A stretch of DNA of 64,000 nucleotides from Aureobasidium sp. EXF-3400 (taxonomy: Eukaryota; Ascomycota; Dothideomycetes; Dothideales; Saccotheciaceae): positions 1-64,000 of the forward strand of contig SWBL01000050.1 in the NCBI GenBank assembly GCA_024195585.1, read 5' to 3'. Every line of letters starts with the position of its first letter. Position 1 is the first letter of the stretch. The notes beneath the pieces are model-generated. The model saw only the letters and a program-made list of their open reading frames with translations. It searched no databases and had not been told where the DNA came from. Shown piece after piece: positions 56,252 to 64,000 of this stretch. Both the position numbers and the translations under genes were made by a program.

Positions 56252-56908
56252 CGCTTTCCATGATGTGATGACGGGCTGGGATTACAGCTTGGCAATCATT
56301 GACTCCTTCGTGGCGGTGTCGCGGTCTGGGTACGATGCCGAAGACTCTACACTGGTACTTCGAAAGGAAGAGGGCCAGAAGAAGGAGGTCGATCCTGTTT
56401 ATAGCTTTGGCACATGTGGAGTGCGCACTGGAGTTGGAGGGGACAATCAATCAGCATCGGTTGATATCAGTCACCTGCACAATGACAACAACATTCAGCT
56501 GAACTCTTAAGTCCTCCGATGTGTTGCGGTTCGATACACCTGACCAACTCTGGTCGGTTGCCAGCTTGAACTATATTACCTTGGGATCAGGAGAGACGAG
56601 ACATACATTGCTGTGGCAGAATGCAGAAGACACAGGATAAAAGAAATGAAGTAGAATAGAAAAAGGTTGGATAAGGTTCTTTGCATTCATTGCACATGTT
56701 AATTGTATACCTGCCGACTTCCGGCTTCTTGACCCTCATGCCCGTTAATTCCACATTCGCTTTGGGATGTGCATGCGAAGCGAATCTGCCTTCTCGAGGT
56801 AGAAGACAATGATGAGCGCTTTAGCAAACTCTGTCGGTCTGCTTATCGAAGACGTTTTGTGTGTGGGCTGGGCGATTCATTCAATCGTTCTCTAACGAAC
56901 TCCACAGT

Positions 56909-58020
56909 CTATGCGGTTTGGTCGACAGCCATGCCATCAGCATCATCATCAACAGCCTCTATGCGACAAGCTGATGGTACCGAGGCCTCCTTGTCGATCA
57001 TCTGACGCGACACTGAGACGATGTTGTCTTCGAGGAGATCTTGGCCGAGAGTTTCGATGTCTGTAACTTCGTTAGTCTTTGAAATGAAGTTTAGTGACAG
57101 AATGACATACGCTTCTTGGGGTCGACCTTGCCGACGTATCTTGTGCGTAGTTGATCCTTAGTCAGCTCCGTCTCCTCCTTGACACGCTTCTCGTAGCCCT
57201 CCGCCAAGCTAACGAGTTTGTTGAGCTTCTCCAGTGTACGGTCTCCCTCAGCCTTGAAGTCGGGCATGGTCAGGGCTTCTGTCCAGACGCTTTTGTGTAG
57301 GTTCATGAGCATAGCTTCTTCTCCACCAACTTGCGAGCCACCAGCGACAGCCGACGAAGCGCCATTTCCGGAAGCACCACCACGACCCTTGAGATAACCG
57401 ACAGCGATACTGTAGTAGTGGCGATTGAGGCCGTGAATCAAGGCTTGAATCGAAGGCTTGTTGAGGTGACCGACGTTGGAAGTGGTTTGGCGAGGCTCTT
57501 GACCAAGCATGAGTGTCTGGGGGTTGATGAGACGGAAGGCATCAATGACGACCTTGCCCTTGACGGATTGGATGGGATCGATGACGACGGCGACGGCGCG
57601 GGGAGTGAGTTGTTCGAAAGATTGTTGAGTGTTGATATCGACGCTAGACAACCAACAGCCAAATCCAGGATGTGAGTGGTACCAGCCGACAACAGTCTCG
57701 GGGCGACCGGTTTGGCGCAGCATGTCCATCATCTTTGTTTGGAAAACAGGGTCGACAGCCTCGACCGAGACACCAGTACCGCTCTGAGGCATGGCGAAGA
57801 CATCAACGACGCGGACAGTGTAGTCATCGACGAACTCGCCCAGCATCAGGCCCATGACTTCCATGGGCACACCAGCTCTTCCGTGACGCAGCATCTTGAG
57901 GAGGGCGAGAGATGAAATGTAGACAGTCTCAGAGTTGTCGACGACGTTGCCATCTTGCTGCATACCAGCACCGCCTCCCATGCCCTGGGCGGCGGCCAGC
58001 ATTCGCGAGAGTCGGTCCAT
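56909..58020 (-). CDS. RPN11: 26S proteasome lid deubiquitinase Rpn11
   Basis: Two exons, 58020-57111 and 57060-56909, with a 50-nt intron (GTATGT ... TTACAG), giving 353 residues. The JAMM/MPN+ metalloprotease motif is intact: Glu54 in [12 protein letters not shown], His115 and His117 in [16 protein letters not shown], and Asp128. The start [14 protein letters not shown] and [19 protein letters not shown] are diagnostic. The enzyme removes ubiquitin chains as substrates enter the proteasome (family knowledge). Splicing joins DPKK to [17 protein letters not shown], the conserved C-terminal helix. After that a tail of about 30 residues, ending in [15 protein letters not shown], extends past the usual end of the family. 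The start is the ATG at 58020; frames upstream are leader. Divergent from RPD3 by 486 bp. Confidence 0.97.
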
Positions 58021-58506
58021 GCTTGTGTGTTGTGGTTTTGTGCGTTTATTCCTTCTCTTTCGGTATGCGCAGAGGATGGAAGTGAGGCGAGAGCGAGATG
58101 GAAGGACGTATGGATGGACGGCGACAAGGGGATAGAATTGTTGATTGTTGGTGATGGAAGCAGCTCGGACGGCGACTCTGAACGATGATGCACCAACGAG
58201 CTCCAACTCGCCGACCCCCGACCTCCGACCGCGACTTCCTCAAATGCTTGGCTTGTTTGCACCTTCCCTCGCGGCAACTTTCTGCTGTTTGAGCTGTTTG
58301 CACCTTTTCCCCAAGCTTCGGAAGTGGCAGGGTCGCGCTTTCACTTGCTCCATCAAAGTCTATACCAGTCCACTTCAACTCACAAAACTGACGCGTCGCA
58401 TTCTTCTTGACCATATCGTCTGCGCAAAAGCTTCTCCACGGAATCAATACCTTCATTCAACCCCACACTTGACAGTATACCCTCTCGCTAGCATCGAACC
58501 GCTACC
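58021..58506. promoter_or_regulatory. Divergent promoter between RPN11 and RPD3
   Basis: 486 bp between the start codons, with a C/T-rich leader just before RPD3. A proteasome gene might be expected to carry an Rpn4-type box, but I did not find a convincing GGTGGCAAA-like site. Confidence 0.45.
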
Positions 58507-60572
58507 ATGGCCAACTCGGCCCAGTATGGTCCTCCTCTGGACCCCCCTCGCGCTGCCAACGGTGCACAACCCAAGAAAGTCGCCTACTTCTACGACTCAG
58601 ATGTTGGAAATTACGCCTACAACGCCGGTCATCCCATGAAGCCTCACCGTATCCGAATGGCTCACAGTCTGATCATGAACTACGGCCTCTACAAGAAGAT
58701 GGAAATCTACGTGCGCCATCACTACCCTTGTCGCATTCCGCGTCCAACATACTAATCATCTCCCAGAGAGCTAAGCCTGCTTCAAAGTACGAAATGACTC
58801 AGTTCCACACAGACGAATACGTCGACTTCCTCTCAAAAGTTACCCCGGACAACATGGACAGCTACGCGAAAGAGCAAGGAAAATACAACGTCGGTGACGA
58901 TTGTCCCGTCTTCGATGGTCTGTTCGAGTACTGTGGTATCAGTGCTGGTGGCAGTATGGAAGGTGCCGCTCGTCTCAATCGTCAAAAGTGCGATGTCGCT
59001 GTCAACTGGGCTGGAGGTCTACATCACGCAAAAAAGAGTGAAGCCAGTGGTTTCTGCTACATCAACGACATTGTTCTCGGCATCATCGAGCTTCTCAGGT
59101 TCAAGTCGCGCGTTCTCTACATCGACATTGATGTCCACCACGGTGATGGTGTCGAAGAAGCCTTCTACTCAACCGACCGCGTCATGACTTGCTCCTTCCA
59201 CAAGTACGGAGAGTACTTCCCTGGTACTGGTGAACTGCGCGACATCGGTGTCGGCAACGGCAAAAACTACGCTGTCAACTTCCCTCTGCGCGACGGTATG
59301 GACGATGTCGCATACAAGAGCGTCTTCGAGCCCATTATTGCCAAGATCATGGAGTTCTTCCGTCCCGATGCTGTCGTTCTGCAGTGTGGTGGTGACTCGC
59401 TGAGTGGTGATCGTCTCGGTTGCTTCAACCTGTCTATGCGAGGTCACGCAAACTGCGTTAAGTACGTCAAGAGCTTCAACCTCCCTACCTTGGTTCTTGG
59501 AGGTGGTGGTTACACAATGCGCAACGTCGCCCGTACATGGGCCTACGAAACTGGTCAACTAGTGGGCCAAGAAATGGGTCCCGAGCTACCTTACACCGAC
59601 TACTACGAGTATTACTCACCCGATTTCGAACTTGACGTCCGTCCATCCAACATGGACAACGCAAACAGCCCAGAGTACCTTGAGAAGATCAAGCTGCAAG
59701 TCTTTGAGAACTTGTCACGCACAAGATTCGCCCCCAGTGTTCAAATGACCGACGTACCACGCTCGCCACTTGTTGTGCAACCAAACGAGAACGACCCTGA
59801 CAACGAAGGAGATGTCGAAGATCTGGATGAACGCGAACAACGCCTTGACGACAAGGACGATGACGAAAACCCCGACTCTCGCTACACCGAACGCAAATGG
59901 GATGCTCGTATTGAGCGCGATGACGAGTTCGACGATTCTGATGATGAAGAGATGGACGCATTGCTGGGTGTCAAGAAACAGCCTGGCCAAGATCGCCAAC
60001 GCATGAAGATCACCGACCACAAAAACCCCTTCGCAGATACGGCTGAAGGTCCTATCGAGTCTGGAACAGCCACTCCCATCGACAACACGCTACCGCCCGT
60101 AGCCGCCCAAGCCGACCAGATGGTTGTTGAAAAAGCACAGGAGGCCAATGCTGCCGTAGGTGAAGCCATCATGGCCGCCAAGGCATCCGAGGATCTGCAT
60201 GCTGTGCAGCCTGCTCTTGGTGAGGAAGCCGCCAGCAACGGAACCCAACGAGCACGTTCACCACCCAAGCCAGCGTCCACTACTGCACAAGCTCCTGTAG
60301 CTGAGCCCGAGGATGTCGAGATGGGTGATGATGATGCTGTTGTTGAGCCACCTGCAAATGCCCCCAACGCAAACAACACGCAAGCAGGTGCAGGACCTAC
60401 AGCTACACCACCACCGGAACCTGCAGTGGCTGAGCCAACTACAGCAGCTCCCGAAGATGTGGAGATGGGCGAGACTGCCGCTGAAGCAAAAGAAGAAGGC
60501 CGTCAAGAACGCGAGGCAGAAGATGTGCAGGGCGAGATGAAGCGTGAGGGTGAGGCTGGTGGTATCAACTAG
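58507..60572 (+). CDS. RPD3: Class I histone deacetylase Rpd3
   Basis: Two exons, 58507-58710 and 58767-60572, with a 56-nt intron, giving 669 residues. The deacetylase domain starts [20 protein letters not shown] and continues [20 protein letters not shown], then [20 protein letters not shown], the zinc-site [14 protein letters not shown] (about 188-201), the [13 protein letters not shown] loop and [19 protein letters not shown]. All active-site residues expected for class I enzymes are seen. The last 260 residues are acidic and Ala/Pro/Glu-rich ([26 protein letters not shown]), as in filamentous fungal RpdA, where the long tail is known to matter. Catalytic core of Rpd3 corepressor complexes (family knowledge). 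An ING protein of the type that joins such complexes is at 13.5-14.8 kb. Confidence 0.97.
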
Positions 60573-61393
60573 GACTTCGAAGACCCACCACTTTTCTCTT
60601 CTCCTACGACGTCCGGCAGCCCACTCCCTGATCCAGAGGACCTCGCCCATACTCGTTCCCGTCGTCTAGTGATCTTGTCCGAGCGGTGGGACACGACTCC
60701 TGCGCCAGAGAGCTTTGTTCGGCCTGGCCGTGAAGTGTACCCGTCTGAGTGGGATGAAATTTTGATGGGACTGGCCGGCATGTCGTGTTCATCGTTCGAT
60801 TATCTCGCCTGAGTGAATCAAAAATATCGAAGATAACCAATCATGTGAAAACCTGGAGTTCTGCTCAACAAGGACATGCATTTGGATTTCGAAGATAACC
60901 AATCATGTGAAAACCTGGAGTTCTGCTCAACAAGGACATGCATTTGGATTTTCTTTGGCAGAGCAAGGCGTTGTCGTATTTCACTACAAGTGGGTGGAGC
61001 GGACAACCAAGGACACCAGTCGCTATGCATCTTTGTATGCTACGAATAGGCTACGATTGTAACGTAGACATGCATGTTTAATCACGTTCAACTTTTGAAA
61101 ACCATCTCCCACTGTCTAATTGATGTAATTATTCTAGTACTTCGAAGTGCGGCGCTGGTCGACGTGGAAGCTTGAACCGTTATCGAGACCAATCCTAATT
61201 CGGCAACTCCACGCGGCACGACCCCGCCCCGATGATAGCCTGTCGACCTCGGAGTATAAGAGTGTCTTGAGTCTTCTCATCTTGCCTGTTATATCTCTCG
61301 CCTCGTCTAGAATACGTCTAAACATCTGCGCTAGGATTTTCTGCGGTACTCTGATAGCTAGACATTCGGTCTTTCTACGAATCATCAAACACC
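60573..61393. other. Intergenic between RPD3 and amidase
   Basis: 820 bp with no supported gene; contains the 62-bp tandem duplication at 60827-60950. Confidence 0.55.
60827..60950. repeat. Perfect 62-bp tandem duplication
   Basis: Two identical adjacent copies, 60827-60888 and 60889-60950, each starting TCGAAGATAACCAATCATGT and ending CATGCATTTGGATT. No mismatch was seen, so the duplication is recent or an assembly artefact. Confidence 0.95.
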
Positions 61394-63152
61394 ATGTGGC
61401 CCTTTGGGTCCTCCCAGCATCGACAGATCTGGTAAGTAGCCATCATCTGAACGATGTAATGTCGCTGAGAATGTGTGTTATAGTCAACGGAAGCAGGCCG
61501 AACGTGTTTCTCGGATAGAAAATCTTCCCAGTACATACACATCGCCAATCTCTTCTACGGAACGCTCGATTCTGAATGCACCCATTGAGGAACTGGTTGA
61601 AGATGTACAAAATTCGATAGAATCGCCTATTGATGTCCTCCGTGCTTATGGTAAAGCTGCTGTCAAAGCACAAGAAGCCACGAATTGTGTCACCGAGCTC
61701 ATGTTTCCGGATGCCGAGACCTGGATCAAGGATGGCAGTGTGAATCTCAAAGGTCCTCTTGCTGGTATACCGGTCTCGCTCAAGGACTCTATCATTGTGG
61801 GTGGCTTTGATGCTTCTGTCGGGTACTCGGGCAAATGCTTCAAACCTCATGCCAAAGACGGTGCGATTGTGCGCTTACTCAAGGATGCTGGAGCTGTGCC
61901 TCATGTCAAAACCGCTCTGCCAATCACTCTATTGAGTTTCGAGAGTACAAATGATGTCTGGGGACGCTGCACAAATCCTCACAATAAGAATTACAGTCCT
62001 GGTGGCAGTACCGGTGGTGAAGGCGCTTTGCTTGCGTTTGGCGGCTCGAGGATAGGGATTGGCTCAGATGTTGCTGGATCTGTTCGCGCGCCTGCCCACT
62101 TCTCCGGATGCTTCTCTCTCAGGTGTTCAACGGGACGCTGGCCAAAGTATGGTGTTGACACCTCAATGCCTGGTCAGGAAGGTATCCCGTCCGTGTTCTC
62201 GCCGATGACACGTACCTTGGGCGATTTGGTTTACTTTACGAAAAGTCTGATACAGTGCAAACCTTGGAAATACGATCAGAGTGTGCATCGACTTGCTTGG
62301 CGACAAGACGCCTATGATGATTACAAGGAGAAGAAAAGACTCAGAGTCGGCGTGATGAGAACTGATGGCGTCGTCAAACCCTCACCTGCTTGTGCTCGAG
62401 CGCTTCAAACTACTGTCGACGCACTCAAACAAGAAGGTCATGATGTATTCGATCTTACTCTACCTACCGCACCGTATGCACCTCTGGACGCTCTGGCCAT
62501 CGCCTCGCAACTCCTCAACGCAGAAGGTACAAGAACCTACTCTCGCTTCTTTTCCCGCGGCGAAACGAATGATGCAGGAGCCGCTCAGTTGTCATTCTGG
62601 ATGGGTCTTCCTTCTCCTCTGCGATGGTTGTACGTCAAGTACGTTCGTTACATCCGTCGCGACACGGTCTGGGCTCGCCTTCTCGAATCTCTGCACGAAA
62701 AATCCGCATACGAAAACTGGCAATTGGTCTATCAACGCGAGTCCTTCAAGAACTTCTGGTTTGACTGGTGGAACGAACAAAAGGATATGGATATTATGCT
62801 TACACCTCCCAATGCTACGCCAGCTGTTCCGCATAATGGAATGAAAGATGCTGTTGCTTCTTGTGGTTATACCTTCTTGTTCAATTTGCTGGATTACACT
62901 TGTGGTATTTTGCCTGTTACCAAGGTGGATGCTGCCAAGGATGCTCTTCCCAAGGATTTCGTGGTTGATGACAATGGAGTTGCCAGAGGAGCTTATAAGC
63001 ATTATGATGCGCAGAAGATGAATGGACTCCCTGTGGCGGTACAGCTTGTAGGAAGAAGATTGGAAGAAGAAAAGGTCCTTGCCATCATGGAAAGAGTGGA
63101 GTCAGCTCTTAAGGAGAGTGGAAGTGTGTACGAATTGCTGCAGGTGCCATAG
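61394..63152 (+). CDS. Amidase-signature hydrolase
   Basis: Two exons, 61394-61431 and 61484-63152, with a 52-nt intron (GTAAGT ... TTATAG), giving 568 residues. The first exon encodes only MWPFGSSQHRQI plus part of a codon. The catalytic triad is complete: Lys113 in GIPVSLKDS, cis-Ser188 in PGGSTGGEGALLAFGG (a GSTGG variant of the usual GSSGG) and nucleophile Ser212 in GSDVAGSVRAPAHF. The 24-residue gap between the two serines equals that in the FAAH/acetamidase group. It should hydrolyse an amide to acid and ammonia or amine; the natural substrate is not clear from sequence. The C-terminal part (NGLPVAVQLVGRRLEEEKVL) is the usual family end. No signal peptide, so likely cytosolic. Confidence 0.93.
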
Positions 63153-64000
63153 AAGGGCACAGGAAAGAGTGTGAGATTTGAGATGCAGTGAGTAGCTCCT
63201 TCCTGGGCAAATGATACTTTTCCAGTGATCAAGTTGTAAGAGAATTTTTGAACTCAGGGCAACCTTCCATCGAATGTCTCGACGTCCTTCCTCCTTGAAC
63301 ACATTCAGAAAATTATGCATTCCAACCGCTCGACTACAATTCCTGGTCGTCTTTGAGATACACCTTCCGGATTCCCATCACGCCTGTTCTCACCACCACA
63401 ATTGATCGACCATCTAGAATGTTTTCACCACACACCGGAAGCCTTCGCCGAAATCTTTCCGCCATTTTTCATGAAGTGGGTTTTCGCCGCTGACCTTGTT
63501 CCATCGTTGTTCAGCATTCTATGGATCAGGACAAAACAAAATTGCAAATACAAACTAGGTCGCTGGACTGTCGTTTTCTGGCCATCTGTGGCTGACAAAG
63601 CAGAACACCAATGGATTGTTCAGGACAAACTCTATGACAAACACGCTGGGATGTGTTTATGGGGACTAAGCATAATTGATACTGTCGAATCTTTATCTGA
63701 GAGCTCATTATCTTTTTGCTTGCTATGGACTGGATCTAAACTGCTATTTGCAAGCACTATCTGAACAAGCAGACGTCTTGGAAGAGTTATGGTCTGGCGT
63801 TTCCTGGCGATGCTTGGTTCCAATGAAGCTGTTTGACATCACAGAGTTTGCTGGAGAATTCCGTTGCTCTGTGGCAAGTCTCTTTGTTCTTGCAATCATC
63901 CTCTCTTCCTTCCATGTTTAGAAGGAGAAGGAAACAGAAGAGTTGGAAGCAGAAAGAAACAGAAGAGTTGGGAAGGCACGCAGGGATATAAGTATCGTCG
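63153..64000. other. Right edge, no supported gene
   Basis: The 120-codon frame at 63402-63764 starts at TTG, has no ATG and matches nothing. A short direct repeat GAAACAGAAGAGTTGG lies at about 63931 and 63957. Could be promoter of a gene beyond the window. Confidence 0.5.

Larger units (their letters stand above)
49731..56908. other. Gene-poor island 4
   Basis: 7.2 kb without a supported gene, the largest gap in the window. It carries eight plus-type modules spaced about 0.5-1.3 kb apart. TATA-like boxes precede five of them by about 125-235 bp. There is also a lone end at 53126-53140 (GACCAGGTCGATCAT), a tRNA-like stretch near 51.85 kb and a strong palindrome at 54404-54445. Open frames are short; the best is a Thr/Ala/Lys stretch at about 53600-53773 (including VKRATIEDHFGG) ending at the left end of a module. 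Confidence 0.6.

Noticed and set aside
57091..58206. Extended Rpn11 frame starting upstream at 58206 and ending in the intron
   Set aside because: The conserved protein starts at 58020 and the read-through end MSFCH is replaced by the conserved C-terminus after splicing.
63402..63764. 120-codon open frame near the right edge
   Set aside because: Begins with TTG, contains no ATG start, and has no recognisable domain.

Overview
This window looks like nuclear DNA of a filamentous ascomycete (Pezizomycotina). A dothideomycete is my best guess, but that is inference. The evidence is short introns (about 47-80 nt for most) with GTNNGT donors, CTAAC/CTGAC branch points and YAG acceptors, together with typical fungal families: a Zn2Cys6 regulator, a hybrid histidine kinase, a secreted GtaA-type glutaminase and a LicD-like glycan protein. 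Nothing looks bacterial and there is no operon structure. Exon boundaries given here were found by eye from splice motifs and reading-frame continuity with the expected protein family.

Left block, 1-30.4 kb, is dense and conserved. In order it holds ribosomal protein uL14 (RPL23), an Nbp2-like SH3 protein, an ERCC6-like Swi2/Snf2 ATPase, exosome subunit Rrp41, a PAS-containing hybrid histidine kinase, an ING-family PHD protein and a divergent Hos2-like histone deacetylase. It continues with an EDEM-like GH47 protein divergent from TIM50, a small Ser/Thr/Pro-rich ORF, a two-MYND-finger protein, riboflavin enzyme RIB7 and a secreted glutaminase. Several pairs share short divergent promoters: Snf2/RRP41, ING/HDAC, GH47/TIM50, CGI121/C6 regulator and RPN11/RPD3. 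The chromatin theme is clear: two class I histone deacetylases (Hos2-like and Rpd3), an ING reader and a Snf2 ATPase.

Right block, 30.4-56.9 kb, alternates genes with gene-poor islands. The genes are a LicD-like secreted protein, the KEOPS subunit CGI121, a Zn2Cys6 transcription factor, a MARVEL-like four-helix membrane protein and an FMP42/SLC43-like major facilitator. The islands (30.4-33.2, 34.4-38.5, 42.4-46.5 and 49.7-56.9 kb) contain no gene I can support. They do carry a recurrent module of about 110-145 bp that I do not recognise. Its two ends are near inverted repeats (ATCAGGTCWGTG ... CACWGACCTGAT). I count sixteen copies: the seven left of about 45 kb all point one way and the nine right of it all point the other way. 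This is the best candidate for something undescribed here. It could be a conserved intron of a decayed or noncoding gene family, or a MITE-like repeat.

The far right, 56.9-64 kb, returns to conserved genes: proteasome lid protease RPN11, divergent RPD3, a perfect 62-bp tandem duplication, and an amidase-signature hydrolase. The last 850 bp hold no supported gene.
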